Assembly (NCBI RefSeq): GCF_022230885.1
Contig: NZ_JAKGCT010000001.1
Coordinates: forward strand, 124,001-188,000
Reading direction: 5' to 3'
Origin: Paenalcaligenes niemegkensis
GTDB lineage: Bacteria > Pseudomonadota > Gammaproteobacteria > Burkholderiales > Burkholderiaceae_B
DNA: 64,000 nt
Shown: one piece after another, positions 28,810 through 38,885 of the stretch
How positions within the stretch are numbered: the first letter of the stretch is position 1
How the letters are laid out: every line of letters starts with the position of its first letter
Translations under genes and position numbers: made by a program
The notes under the pieces: generated by a model
The model's input: only the letters and a program-made list of their open reading frames with translations
What the model was told of the DNA's origin: nothing
The model's database searches: none

Positions 28810-31746
28810 ATGCAAACCACGTCGGCTGCTGCAACCTCGTCAGACACGGTCACGTCTACTAGCTCCGCCTCGCCAACAGCTGAAAACAGCTCTGGCCAGT
28901 GGGTAGACTTCAATGTAATTCGCCGAAATGGCGCCGTCGTTAATTTCGAACCCAGCAAGATTGCTGTTGCCATGACCAAAGCCTTCCTGGCTGTAAGCGG
29001 AGGACAAGGTGCGGGATCAGCGCGTATACGCGAGCTCGTAGACCAACTTACCGAACAGGTCGTTAACGGACTCGTACGCCATCGCCCAAGCGGCGGCACC
29101 TTTCACATCGAAGAAATCCAGGATCAGGTCGAGTTGTTCCTGATGCGTTCTGGCGAGCATGATGTTGCCCGCGCCTATGTCCTCTATCGCGAGAAGCGCA
29201 ACCAAGAACGCGCAGCCAAAAAAGCCTCTACCGCTGAAGTAGCCAATACACCTACACTGAATGTGTCTGAAAACGGTGTGAAACGCCCCCTGGATATCGT
29301 CCAGCTACGCAATACCATTGTCGAGGCAGGCGTTGATTTACCTATAGAGATTGATGTTGATGGCCTATTGAACGAAACCATCATCAACCTCTACGACGGC
29401 GTTCCGGTAGAAGAAGTATTCAAATCACTGATTCTGGCAGCACGTACTCGTGTAGAAACCGACCCTAGCTACAGCCAGGTAACGGCTCGTTTGCTGCTGC
29501 ACACCGTACGCCAGGAAGTGCTAGGAGAAGAAGTAGCGCAGTCTTCCATGGTAGAACGCTACGTCAGCTATTTTCCAGAGATGATTCGCAAAGGCATTGA
29601 GGCCGAAATCCTCAACAAGGAACTTGCCGAGTTTGATCTCCCTCGTTTAGCGCAAGCCATTAAAGCCGAGCGCGATCAGCAGTTTGATTACCTGGGATTG
29701 CAAACACTCTACGACCGCTACTTCCTGCATATCCGTGGCCGACGCATTGAACTTCCGCAGATCTTCTTCATGCGCGTTGCCATGGGTCTTGCACTGCGCG
29801 AGAACCAGCGCGAAGAGCGAGCCATCGAGTTCTACGACATGATTTCCTCGTTTAACTTCATGAGCTCGACGCCCACGCTGTTTAACTCAGGAACTATCCA
29901 TTCACAGCTGTCCTCTTGCTACCTTACAACGGTGCCTGATGATTTGGGCGGTATTTACGACGCCATCAAAGACAATGCGCTGCTTTCCAAGTTTGCCGGC
30001 GGTCTAGGTAACGACTGGACACCAGTCCGGGCCTTGCGCAGCCACATTAAAGGCACCAACGGCGAAAGCCAGGGCGTGGTTCCTTTCCTCAAAGTGGTCA
30101 ATGACACTGCTGTCGCTGTAAACCAGGGCGGAAAGCGTAAAGGCGCCGTGTGTGCCTACCTGGAAACATGGCACCTTGACATCGAAGAGTTCCTTGAGTT
30201 GCGCAAGAACACCGGTGACGAACGCCGCCGCACTCACGATATGAACACGGCCAACTGGATTCCTGACCTATTCATGAAACGTGTCATGGAAGGTGGTGAA
30301 TGGACTCTGTTCTCGCCGTCAGACGTTCCTGATCTGCACGATAAGTACGGCCGTAGCTTTGAGGCTGCCTATGTCGAGTACGAGCGTCGCGCCGACCGTG
30401 GTGAAATTCCGCTTCACAAACGCCTCCCCGCCCTGTCACTGTGGCGCAAAATGTTGTCCATGCTTTTTGAAACAGGACATCCCTGGATCACTTTTAAAGA
30501 TCCTTGCAACATTCGCTCGCCCCAGCAACACGTAGGTGTCGTCCACAGCTCGAACCTATGTACAGAAATCACGCTGAACACCAGCGATGATGAAATCGCT
30601 GTATGTAACCTGGGCTCAGTCAACCTGGCCGCGCATCTTAAGCAAGATGCGAATGGCAAGTACGTACTGGATCACGAGAAGCTTGAGCGCACAATCCGCA
30701 TTGCCATGCGCATGCTCGATAACGTGATCGACATCAATTTCTATGCGGTCGATAAAGCCCGCAACTCGAACGCACGCCATCGCCCCGTGGGCCTGGGCAT
30801 GATGGGATTCCAGGACTGCCTGCACAAAATGCGTGTGCCCTTCGCTTCGCAGGAAGCTGTAGAGTTCTCAGACATTTCTGCCGAAGCAGTGTGCTATTAC
30901 GCGTATAAAGCGTCTAGCGAACTTGCTGTAGAACGCGGTAGCTACCAGACATTTAAAGGTTCTCTATGGGATCAGGGTGTGTTGCCTCTCGACTCCCTGC
31001 GGAAACTACGTGAAGAACGTGGTGGTTATGTTGATATCAACGAAGACCAAACCATGGATTGGGATGCTCTGCGCGCTCAAATCCAGAAAAATGGCATGCG
31101 TAACTCAAATTGCGTAGCCATTGCCCCTACCGCCACCATCGCCAATATTATTGGCGTGTCACCATGCATTGAGCCTACCTACCGTAACCTGTACGTAAAG
31201 TCGAACCTCTCGGGCGAATTCACCGTAGTGAACGAAAACCTGGTTAACGACCTGAAAGAGCACGGGCTGTGGGACGAAGTCATGGTTGCCGATCTTAAAT
31301 ACTTTGACGGTAGCCTGCAGCGTATTGACCGGATTCCTGCCAGCTTGCAAGAGCTTTACGCCACCGCGTTCGAGATCGATCCCAGCTGGGTTATTGAATG
31401 CGCCGCACGCCGTCAAAAATGGATTGACCAGGCACAGTCATTGAATATTTTCATGTCTGGCGTATCGGGCAAGAAACTTGATGACACCTACAAGCTAGCC
31501 TGGGTACGCGGTTTGAAAACCACTTATTACCTGCGCTCCAGCAGCGCGACCAGCACTGAGAAGTCTACAGGCCGTATTGGTGAGCTCAATGCTGTTACTT
31601 CGGCCGGTGTCAGCACAAGCGGCGCCAGCCCCGTTGCAGGCATGTCGCCCGCGCCCTCGTCTTTACCCGAGCCTGAAATTGTCGGTGAAGTTTGCACCAT
31701 GCGCCCTACCGACGATGGTTTCGATGAATGCGAAGCCTGCCAATAA
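28810..31746 (+). CDS. nrdA: Ribonucleoside-diphosphate reductase class I, alpha subunit
   Basis: This 978-residue catalytic subunit makes deoxyribonucleotides together with NrdB. An ATP-cone (about 37-135; VIRRNGAVVNFEPSKIAVAM) is followed by a second ATP-cone-like region (about 155-240; NGVKRPLDIVQLRNTIVEAG), giving a tandem arrangement. Catalytic-core features are QLSSCYL, SNLCTEITLNT and NSNCVAIAPTATIANI. The C-terminal redox pair is CEAC in the last five residues. nrdB follows after 20 bases. Regulation by NrdR is indicated by the upstream boxes. Confidence 0.96.
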   Translation: MQTTSAAATSSDTVTSTSSASPTAENSSGQWVDFNVIRRNGAVVNFEPSKIAVAMTKAFLAVSGGQGAGSARIRELVDQLTEQVVNGLVRHRPSGGTFHIEEIQDQVELFLMRSGEHDVARAYVLYREKRNQERAAKKASTAEVANTPTLNVSENGVKRPLDIVQLRNTIVEAGVDLPIEIDVDGLLNETIINLYDGVPVEEVFKSLILAARTRVETDPSYSQVTARLLLHTVRQEVLGEEVAQSSMVERYVSYFPEMIRKGIEAEILNKELAEFDLPRLAQAIKAERDQQFDYLGLQTLYDRYFLHIRGRRIELPQIFFMRVAMGLALRENQREERAIEFYDMISSFNFMSSTPTLFNSGTIHSQLSSCYLTTVPDDLGGIYDAIKDNALLSKFAGGLGNDWTPVRALRSHIKGTNGESQGVVPFLKVVNDTAVAVNQGGKRKGAVCAYLETWHLDIEEFLELRKNTGDERRRTHDMNTANWIPDLFMKRVMEGGEWTLFSPSDVPDLHDKYGRSFEAAYVEYERRADRGEIPLHKRLPALSLWRKMLSMLFETGHPWITFKDPCNIRSPQQHVGVVHSSNLCTEITLNTSDDEIAVCNLGSVNLAAHLKQDANGKYVLDHEKLERTIRIAMRMLDNVIDINFYAVDKARNSNARHRPVGLGMMGFQDCLHKMRVPFASQEAVEFSDISAEAVCYYAYKASSELAVERGSYQTFKGSLWDQGVLPLDSLRKLREERGGYVDINEDQTMDWDALRAQIQKNGMRNSNCVAIAPTATIANIIGVSPCIEPTYRNLYVKSNLSGEFTVVNENLVNDLKEHGLWDEVMVADLKYFDGSLQRIDRIPASLQELYATAFEIDPSWVIECAARRQKWIDQAQSLNIFMSGVSGKKLDDTYKLAWVRGLKTTYYLRSSSATSTEKSTGRIGELNAVTSAGVSTSGASPVAGMSPAPSSLPEPEIVGEVCTMRPTDDGFDECEACQ

Positions 31747-31766
31747 CTTTCTGACAGGATATTACT

Positions 31767-32894
31767 ATGTTGAACTGGGACTCTAACCCCGAAACCGTTA
31801 AAGAAAAGACCGTCACCGAAGGCGGTACTGACAGCCCTGTTACCGCCACTGCTCAAGGCCTGAATACCGGCACAGGCAGTCGTGTTCGTGCGGCTGACAA
31901 ACGAATCATTAACGGTGAAACCGACGTTAACCAGCTCGTGCCCTTTAAATACAAATGGGCATGGGAAAAGTATCTGGCATCTTGCGCCAACCACTGGATG
32001 CCGCAAGAGGTCAACATGTCGCGCGATATCGCGCTTTGGAAAGACCCGAACGGCCTTACCGAAGACGAACGCCGTATTGTTAAGCGTAACCTGGGTTTCT
32101 TTGTCACGGCCGACTCGCTAGCAGCTAATAACATCGTGCTGGGCACTTATCGCCACATTACTGCTCCCGAGTGCCGTCAGTTCCTGTTGCGCCAGGCCTT
32201 TGAAGAAGCCATTCATACACATGCATACCAATACATTGTTGAAAGCCTGGATCTGGACGAAGCCGAAATTTTCAATGCCTATCATGAAGTGCCGTCTATC
32301 CGTAACAAAGACGAGTTCCTGATTCCATTCATTGATCAAATTTCTCATCCTGATTTCAAAACGGGCACAGTAGAAAACGATCAGAAACTGCTAGAGTCGC
32401 TCATCGTTTTTGCTTGCCTGATGGAAGGTTTGTTCTTCTACGTTGGTTTTACGCAAATTCTGGCTTTAGGTCGTCAAAATAAAATGACGGGTGCTGCCGA
32501 GCAGTACATGTACATTCTTCGCGACGAATCCATGCATTGCAACTTCGGTATCGACTTGATTAATACGGTTAAGCTCGAGAACCCTCATTTGTGGACTGAA
32601 GAGTTCCGTGAGAAAATTCGCGGGCTATTCGTCGAAGCAGTAGAGCTTGAATACGCCTACGCGGAAGACACCATGCCACGCGGAGTGCTCGGTTTAAACG
32701 CTGCAATGTTCAAGTCTTACCTGCGTTTTATTGCCAATCGCCGCTGCCAGCAAATTGGTCTGGAACCGCTATTCCCACAGGAAGAGAACCCCTTCCCATG
32801 GATGGCTGAAATGATTGACCTCAAGAAAGAACGCAACTTTTTTGAGACACGTGTCATTGAATACCAGACTGGTGGCGCCCTTAGCTGGGATTAA
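31767..32894 (+). CDS. nrdB: Ribonucleoside-diphosphate reductase class I, beta subunit
   Basis: This 375-residue diiron tyrosyl-radical subunit carries ligands visible in [26 protein letters not shown] and [11 protein letters not shown]. The C-terminal tail, needed to bind NrdA, is complete ([10 protein letters not shown]). It is co-transcribed with nrdA. Confidence 0.96.
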   Translation: MLNWDSNPETVKEKTVTEGGTDSPVTATAQGLNTGTGSRVRAADKRIINGETDVNQLVPFKYKWAWEKYLASCANHWMPQEVNMSRDIALWKDPNGLTEDERRIVKRNLGFFVTADSLAANNIVLGTYRHITAPECRQFLLRQAFEEAIHTHAYQYIVESLDLDEAEIFNAYHEVPSIRNKDEFLIPFIDQISHPDFKTGTVENDQKLLESLIVFACLMEGLFFYVGFTQILALGRQNKMTGAAEQYMYILRDESMHCNFGIDLINTVKLENPHLWTEEFREKIRGLFVEAVELEYAYAEDTMPRGVLGLNAAMFKSYLRFIANRRCQQIGLEPLFPQEENPFPWMAEMIDLKKERNFFETRVIEYQTGGALSWD

Positions 32895-32929
32895 TACTTG
32901 ACTGTATAAAGTCTTACGTTAGACTTCTA

Positions 32930-32958
32930 GGCGTATGCTGCATTCAGCGGCATACGCC
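32930..32958. repeat. Inverted repeat after nrdB
   Basis: GGCGTATGC and GCATACGCC form a 9-base stem with an 11-base loop, about 35 bases after the nrdB stop. A weaker AAGTCT/AGACTT pair precedes it. No T-run follows, so it may be a weak terminator or an RNA-stabilising hairpin. Confidence 0.5.
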
Positions 32959-33043
32959 TGCGTCATTTGCGATGGGCCACGCTCAAGCGAGGACCGTGTC
33001 AAATGAGTGGATTCTCTTCGACTTGTTCTCAAGGAGCTTGACC

Positions 33044-33577
33044 ATGGCAACAGCCAAAAAGGGCGCAGCAAAAACCGTCGCTAAAAAAGCGGCTAGCCCA
33101 AAAAAGACGTCTGCAGCTACCGATACAACCAAAACTAAAGTAGCGTCCCCGGCTGCTAAAAAATCAGCCAAAACCGCCACTAAAAGTGCCGTCAAGAAAA
33201 CCACGGCCACCGCAACCAAAGCCACAGCCAAAAAAGCCGTGAGCAAGGCTAGCGCTAAAAAATCGGCTACTAAAGCGACTGCTGCCACTTCAGTCAAGAC
33301 AGCTGCCACAAAAGCGGCTGTTAAAAAAACAGTCGCTAAAAAGGCTGCTGCCAAGAAAACAAACTCTGCTGCCTCTGGCACGGCGAAGAAGTCCACCAGC
33401 CCAAGCCCCAAGGCAACGACCGATAAGGCCGAAAGCAAAAGCACTGATAAAGCCACCAAGGCCACTGTCAGCAAAAAAGCAACTAAAGCAGCAAAAACCG
33501 CCAAAAAAGCGGCCTCTACGAAAACAGACACGAACCCTGCAGGCTCATGGCCCTTTCCTACAGGAAAGCGTCCTTGA
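33044..33577 (+). CDS. Histone H1-like lysine/alanine-rich protein
   Basis: This 177-residue low-complexity protein is made almost entirely of Lys, Ala, Thr, Ser and Val in AKK/TKA-type repeats and ends PAGSWPFPTGKRP. It resembles the eukaryote-H1-like DNA-binding proteins of Bordetella and relatives (BpH1/HctB type), which bind DNA non-specifically and often vary in length between strains through repeat number. I chose the ATG at 33044 because AAGGAG lies 8 bases upstream. The longer frame from 32972 has no such site. Confidence 0.88.
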   Translation: MATAKKGAAKTVAKKAASPKKTSAATDTTKTKVASPAAKKSAKTATKSAVKKTTATATKATAKKAVSKASAKKSATKATAATSVKTAATKAAVKKTVAKKAAAKKTNSAASGTAKKSTSPSPKATTDKAESKSTDKATKATVSKKATKAAKTAKKAASTKTDTNPAGSWPFPTGKRP

Positions 33578-33690
33578 CCTTAACCCTGCAGTTATAAGTA
33601 TTACCTATGGGCCAAGCTGAATAGTTTGGCCCATTATTATTTGCGGGCATGCGACAATGCTCTGAACAGACTTCTACTACATCGTTTCTT

Positions 33691-34254
33691 ATGCTGAATG
33701 ACACCCTATATTTTGTTCTGAACATCATTCTTAGTTTGCTGGGTATTGCTTTCATTTTGCGCGCCTGGCTTTACGCAATACGCCTGCATCCTTTTAACCC
33801 TTACTCGCAAGCCATCATCAAAGTAACAGACTGGGCAGTGCAGCCTTTACGTCGCATCGTACCTAATAAAGAATTTATTGACTGGCCCAGCCTAACGGCT
33901 GCATTCATAGTGGCATACCTGCATGTCATTCTGGGCTTTCTACTGTATATCTCTATTAATGTGCCTGCCGATCTTCTATTGCGTGCCTTGCTTGCGGCAG
34001 CAATTACAGTTGCCAAATGGGCCGCCAATATGGCTTTATGGTTAACCTTGATACAGGCCATACTATCGTGGGTAAACCCAACTGCACCTGTAATGCCACT
34101 CTTGCAGACACTCACCGCACCGTTGCTGAATCCAATTCGCCGAATCCTACCGCAAACCGGGGCTTTCGATTTTTCAACATTGGTATTGTTGATTCTCGCT
34201 CAAATTGCCACCTTCGTTTTGCAGCGTCTTAGCTTTGCAGTTATTGGGATATAA
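33691..34254 (+). CDS. YggT-family membrane protein
   Basis: This 187-residue integral inner-membrane protein has about four or more hydrophobic segments in two YggT units: one around LNIILSLLGIAFILRAWLYA and one around LWLTLIQAILSWVNP. The conserved HPFNPYSQAI and LTAPLLNPIRRILP follow each first helix. The family is linked to osmotic tolerance and membrane protein assembly but its role is unclear. The start at 33691 places the first helix at the N-terminus. Confidence 0.88.
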   Translation: MLNDTLYFVLNIILSLLGIAFILRAWLYAIRLHPFNPYSQAIIKVTDWAVQPLRRIVPNKEFIDWPSLTAAFIVAYLHVILGFLLYISINVPADLLLRALLAAAITVAKWAANMALWLTLIQAILSWVNPTAPVMPLLQTLTAPLLNPIRRILPQTGAFDFSTLVLLILAQIATFVLQRLSFAVIGI

Positions 34255-34417
34255 GCTTATTATGCAAGTAAATAAAAGGCTCACTTCTAAAATCCCAAGT
34301 GAAAACAATAAGCTTAGACCTCATCCAACCTTTTTATGTTTAAATAAATTTCAAAATTCAAACTAAAACTAGTCACGTTTTAACAAACAGGTTTCAACGA
34401 AAGGTAGCGTCGGACCT

Positions 34418-34446
34418 GGCACCAATGATAATTACATCATGGTGCC
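34418..34446. terminator. Hairpin between yggT-like gene and etfA
   Basis: GGCACC-A-ATGAT pairs with ATCAT-GGTGCC around AATTAC, with one bulged A, between convergent genes. A T-rich stretch follows on the plus strand after about 10 bases. It is a likely terminator for the YggT gene. The rest of the 288-base gap shows no gene. Confidence 0.55.
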
Positions 34447-34542
34447 TACATCGTGTTTTATTATTTTGTGGCTAAACGGGGCATGAATATCTCCTACTCC
34501 GAGCCTGCACAACACCTCGGAGTTACGTTCCTAGATCAGTGC

Positions 34543-35478
34543 TCAGCCTGAGATAACGCCCTGAAGCTCGGGAAGCACCGTAAATAAATCTGCAACCAGA
34601 CCGTAGTCAGCTACGTCAAAGATGGGGGCTTCTGGATCGTTGTTGATAGCGACAATAACTTTCGAGTCCTTCATGCCCGCCAAATGCTGAATAGCACCCG
34701 AAATACCAACGGCTATATACAGCTGAGGCGCCACAATTTTTCCTGTTTGACCTACCTGCCAATCGTTAGGAGCATAACCCGCATCCACGGCTGCACGCGA
34801 CGCACCCAAAGCAGCTCCTAGTTCATCTGCTAATGCCTCCAGCATTTTGAAATTTTCAGTACTACCCAAACCGCGCCCTCCTGATACCACTACAGAAGCT
34901 CCAGCTAATTCAGGCCTATCGCTTTTAGCTATCTCGCGGCTGATTAAAGAGGAAAAACCAGAGTCAGCAACGGCAACCACGGTTTCTAAGGTGGCGCTGC
35001 CACCCTCAGTGGCGACATCATCAAATGCCGTAGTACGCACAGTAATAACTTTAATCGCATCGGTAGACTGCACGGTGGCAATAGCATTGCCCGCATAAAT
35101 GGGACGTAAGAAAGTATCAGCAGACTCAACCGCAATAATGTCAGAGATCTGAGCAACATCTAGTTTGGCAGCAACACGAGGAGCTATATTTTTTCCAGAC
35201 GCCGTAGCGGGAAACAAAATATGGCTATAACTAGCTGCCACCTCCAGTACCTGGGCAGCGACGTTTTCAGCTAAACCATCGGCCAATGCCACACCGTCAG
35301 CCCACAGCACCTTAGACACACCAACCACTTGTGTCGCTTGCTCAGCGACGACTTCGGCATTATGGCCCGCTACCATTACATGCACATCCGTACCCAAGCG
35401 GCCCGCTGCTGCTACGGCATTCAACGTAGCAACATTAAGATGAGTGTTATCGTGTTCAGCAATTACAAGTATCGTCAT
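34543..35478 (-). CDS. etfA: Electron transfer flavoprotein, alpha subunit
   Basis: This 311-residue FAD-binding subunit passes electrons from acyl-CoA dehydrogenases to ETF:ubiquinone oxidoreductase. The C-terminal FAD site is clear: [53 protein letters not shown] and [14 protein letters not shown]. It directly follows etfB, with its start one base after the etfB stop. The neighbouring acyl-CoA dehydrogenase cluster is a probable electron donor. Confidence 0.96.
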   Translation of the reverse strand: MTILVIAEHDNTHLNVATLNAVAAAGRLGTDVHVMVAGHNAEVVAEQATQVVGVSKVLWADGVALADGLAENVAAQVLEVAASYSHILFPATASGKNIAPRVAAKLDVAQISDIIAVESADTFLRPIYAGNAIATVQSTDAIKVITVRTTAFDDVATEGGSATLETVVAVADSGFSSLISREIAKSDRPELAGASVVVSGGRGLGSTENFKMLEALADELGAALGASRAAVDAGYAPNDWQVGQTGKIVAPQLYIAVGISGAIQHLAGMKDSKVIVAINNDPEAPIFDVADYGLVADLFTVLPELQGVISG

Positions 35479-36228
35479 TTAAATTACCTTTGCTTCATTT
35501 TTGAGCTTATCAACCAACGCCATCACGTCAGGTACGATAATGCCGGCCGAGCGCACAGGCGGTTCTGAGACTTTAAGCGTTTTTAAACGTGGGGTGATAT
35601 CCACTCCTAATTTTTCAGGGGTGACCACCTCCAGCGGCTTTTTCTTGGCTTTCATAATGTTCGGCAACGTCACATAGCGCGGTTCGTTCAAACGCAAGTC
35701 GGTAGTAATAATTGCAGGCAGAGCCAACGACAGCGTTTCCAGACCACCATCGACTTCGCGCGTCACCGTCACCTTTCCGTCTTCAACATCAATTTTGCTA
35801 GCAAAGGTAGCCTGCGGCCAGTTCAAGAGGGCAGCTAACATCTGACCGGTCTGGTTAGCATCATCGTCAATGGCTTGCTTACCTAGAATCACCAGTTTAG
35901 GTTGCTCTTGGTCTACCAAACCTTTCAGCAACTTGGCCACCGCTAGTGGTTGCAATTGAGTATCCGTTTGAACCAGCACGCCCCGGTCAGCTCCTATAGC
36001 CATCGCCGTACGTAAGGTTTCCTGACTCTGAGCCACACCGCAAGAGACCGTTACGACCTCAGAGGCAATTCCGTTTTCTTTGATACGGACAGCCTCTTCA
36101 ACAGCAATCTCGTCGAAAGGATTCATGGACATTTTGACGTTAGCGTCATCAACTCCCGTTTGATCCGATCTCACGCGTACCTTGACGTTATAGTCAACCA
36201 CGCGCTTAACAGGTACTAACACTTTCAT
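35479..36228 (-). CDS. etfB: Electron transfer flavoprotein, beta subunit
   Basis: This 249-residue subunit starts [20 protein letters not shown], with the AMP-binding [10 protein letters not shown] motif and the recognition loop [21 protein letters not shown]. It is the first gene of etfBA. The 110-base gap to the catabolic cluster contains no sigma-54 promoter that I can see, so etfBA may be transcribed by read-through from the cluster or from its own promoter. Confidence 0.96.
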   Translation of the reverse strand: MKVLVPVKRVVDYNVKVRVRSDQTGVDDANVKMSMNPFDEIAVEEAVRIKENGIASEVVTVSCGVAQSQETLRTAMAIGADRGVLVQTDTQLQPLAVAKLLKGLVDQEQPKLVILGKQAIDDDANQTGQMLAALLNWPQATFASKIDVEDGKVTVTREVDGGLETLSLALPAIITTDLRLNEPRYVTLPNIMKAKKKPLEVVTPEKLGVDITPRLKTLKVSEPPVRSAGIIVPDVMALVDKLKNEAKVI

Positions 36229-36338
36229 CTGAATTTCTCCACAAAAATCATATTCAACCTCTCTCTCCAGAAAGAATTACAGTGCAGTGGGACGACGACA
36301 CTCCACATTTGTTATGTACTGGCGCCTAAACCAGGCCT

Positions 36339-37871
36339 TTAAACATGAAAACGGTTACCTAAACGTGCCACTCGACGGAGTTTGACCGAAACACGGTAAC
36401 GGTCATCCCCATAACTTGCACGCAAGCCATCAAGCACTTCAACAAAATACGCCGTACCAATGCGATCAGCCCATTCAAGGGGGCCATGGGGATAATTAAC
36501 GCCAAAACGCATAGCATCATCTATTCCCTGAGCTGTGCCTATTCGGCTCAATAACGCCTCGGCTGCTTCGTTGGCCAGCATGGCAAGGGTTCTTGCAACG
36601 ATTAAGCCCGGCACGTCATCCAACACATGTGCTCGGATTCCAAGGCTGGTAAACAAAGCAACCGCATCTGTGCATACTGCCTCCTCTGCACCATCTTGAA
36701 CCGCTATGGCTAGATCACTGACTTGTCCATAATCGTCGGCTAAATCAAAGACGACCAACCCTTGCCCTAGGCTATCGGCTCGCAACGTGGCAGGTAAGCC
36801 ATTCGTCATCATCAGCGTCGCCCGACCATATCGGATCACAGCCGGAGTGGTCGAAACAGCTACATTAAGCTGAACGCCAGTCGCCTCTAATCTTGCCAAC
36901 AAGGCCGCAATAGGCGCGGTGTCTCCAGAAACCTCAACAGAACCATTTAATGAAATGGCTTGTAGAGTAGTTTCATCGACGGCTGTCTGTGCATAATCAT
37001 AGAAGCCGTGTCCAGTTTTACGCCCCAGCCTACCTGCATCCACGAGCTCGCCTTGCAACAGCGCAGGTCTATATCGGGAATCACCAAAATAGGAGTTGAA
37101 CGTCGACTGTGTTACAGCGTAATTGACATCATTTCCAATCAAATCCATTAAACGAAATGGCCCCATGCGAAAGCCAGCACCCCGACTTAATAGCGTATCG
37201 AGCTGCTCAGGGCTTGCAGCCCCTTCCTCTACAACCCGTAGGGCTTCGGCATAGTATGGACGCGCAACACGATTGACGATAAAGCCTGGCGTCGATCTAG
37301 CATGAACCGGTTTCTTTTTCCAAGCTATAGCCGTTGCATAAATCGACTCGGCCACTTTGGCCTCAGTCTGCAAACCACTCACCACTTCCACCAACTTCAT
37401 TACAGGTGCCGGGTTAAAAAAATGCATCCCAAGCAAGCGTCCTGGATGCTTCAGGGCGGATGCAATGGCTGTTACCGAAACCGATGAGGTATTAGTTGCC
37501 AGAATGGCATCCTGTGCAACAATACCCTCGAGCTTACTGAATAAGGCTTGCTTAACCTCAAGGCTCTCGAAGATCGCCTCAATAACCAAGCCAGCCCTGC
37601 CCAAATGCTCAAGGTCAAGAACTGCCTCGATACACCCAAGTAAAGCAGCGCTGTCATCGAATGACATTTTCCCCTGGACAACACGGGATTCAAGACCTCT
37701 TTGTATCTGTTCGCGAGCCTTTTGTGCCGCACCCTGCTGGGCATCCACCAGCAGTACTCTGTGCCCTGCTGCTGCGGCCACCTGAGCAATCCCAGCACCC
37801 ATGGTTCCAGCACCCACCACCGCTACGACAACATCCGTTGCTAAAGCAGTTGCTGTTATTTGTTCACTCAT
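36339..37871 (-). CDS. 3-hydroxyacyl-CoA dehydrogenase, two-domain (PaaH-like)
   Basis: This 510-residue NAD-dependent enzyme oxidises 3-hydroxyacyl-CoA to 3-ketoacyl-CoA. Rossmann motif VVGAGTMGAGIAQVAAAAGH, catalytic segment GMHFFNPAPVMKLVEVVSG, first C-terminal helical domain (RPYYAEALRVVEEG...GPFRLMDLIG) and a second copy of that domain at about 400-500 (GVNYPHGPLEWADRIG). Its start overlaps the MDR gene stop by 4 bases (ATGA). It is a paralogue of the gene at 38886-40402, so the cluster encodes two such enzymes, perhaps for different chain stages. Confidence 0.92.
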   Translation of the reverse strand: MSEQITATALATDVVVAVVGAGTMGAGIAQVAAAAGHRVLLVDAQQGAAQKAREQIQRGLESRVVQGKMSFDDSAALLGCIEAVLDLEHLGRAGLVIEAIFESLEVKQALFSKLEGIVAQDAILATNTSSVSVTAIASALKHPGRLLGMHFFNPAPVMKLVEVVSGLQTEAKVAESIYATAIAWKKKPVHARSTPGFIVNRVARPYYAEALRVVEEGAASPEQLDTLLSRGAGFRMGPFRLMDLIGNDVNYAVTQSTFNSYFGDSRYRPALLQGELVDAGRLGRKTGHGFYDYAQTAVDETTLQAISLNGSVEVSGDTAPIAALLARLEATGVQLNVAVSTTPAVIRYGRATLMMTNGLPATLRADSLGQGLVVFDLADDYGQVSDLAIAVQDGAEEAVCTDAVALFTSLGIRAHVLDDVPGLIVARTLAMLANEAAEALLSRIGTAQGIDDAMRFGVNYPHGPLEWADRIGTAYFVEVLDGLRASYGDDRYRVSVKLRRVARLGNRFHV

Positions 37872-38871
37872 GCTGAACCCTTCCCTACCGTGACCACCGC
37901 CTTGCCACGAATTTTGCCTTCACTGACTAGGGTCAGTGCTGCCGGTAGCTCTTCAAAACCCACCTGTTGGGCAATATGAGGGCGTACAGCCCCCTTATGC
38001 CACAAATCGAAGATATGTTGCTGCGCCTGCACGACTCGGTCTGGCGTGTAGTCGCGATAATCACTCCACTGAATGCCCAGCACAGAGATATTTTTCACCA
38101 GGAGATAATTCACCTTCAGGGAAGGAATTTCGCCTGCGGCAAAACCCACAACCACCAAGCGTCCGCACCAAGCCAAAGAGCGAAGAGCTCCAGCAAAAAA
38201 ATCACCTCCCAGGGGATCAATTACGATATCAACACCTGTCTGCTTCAGCGGCAGCGCACGCACTTGTTCGCGTATAGAGTCCCGCAAATTCGCGCCAGAC
38301 AGATCAATAACAAAATCGGCACCCGACTCGCGTGCGACAGCCCCCTCTTCCTCGCCACGTACACCAGCAATCACGGTTGCCCCCAGACCTTTGGCTACCT
38401 GAACCGCAGCGAGTCCGATTCCCCCTGCGGCCCCCCTACCAATACCGTTTCACCTGGCTTTAACTGCGCACGTTCAACCAGAGAGAAATAGGCGGTCTGG
38501 TACACCAGTCCCATAGCAGCCGCTTCAGAAAAAGACATACCTTCAGGCAAGACAAAAGTGCGTTCTGGCGCGGTGACCGCCTGTTCGGCAAAGGCTCCGA
38601 ACTCGATCTGACTCATTACTCGATCCCCGGGTTTAATCCCTTTAACAGCGGACCCGACCGAGCGAACCACTCCTGCAAGATCTTTGCCCGGAGCAAAGGG
38701 CAACGGTTGCAGAAACTGATATTTTCCTTGAACCACCAACACATCCGGAAAGTTCAAACCCACCGCCTCGACGTCAACCACGACCTCTTGAGCCTCAGGG
38801 CTCAGGTCATCTAACTCGTCGATCACCAAAGTGGAAGGCTCCCCAAACTCATGTATTCGATAACTACGCAT
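37868..38871 (-). CDS. Zinc-free MDR quinone/enoyl reductase (frameshifted in this sequence)
   Basis: This NADPH-dependent medium-chain reductase of the quinone oxidoreductase type has a GroES-like N-terminal domain (residues 1-120, FPDVLVVQGKYQF) and an NADP-binding domain. The open frame breaks in the dinucleotide-binding loop. Adding one base to the C run at 38431-38436 restores VLVGGAAGGIGLAAVQVAKG and a 334-residue protein. There are no catalytic zinc ligands. In this setting it may reduce an unsaturated acyl-CoA or quinone-like intermediate; the substrate is unknown. Confidence 0.83.
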
Positions 38872-38885
38872 GTGTACTTCCCCTT

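Noticed and set aside
32983..33531. 182-codon open frame antisense to the histone-like gene
   Set aside because: Its Val/Ala/Leu-rich content is the mirror of a Lys/Ala codon pattern on the other strand; no start signal and no recognised domain.
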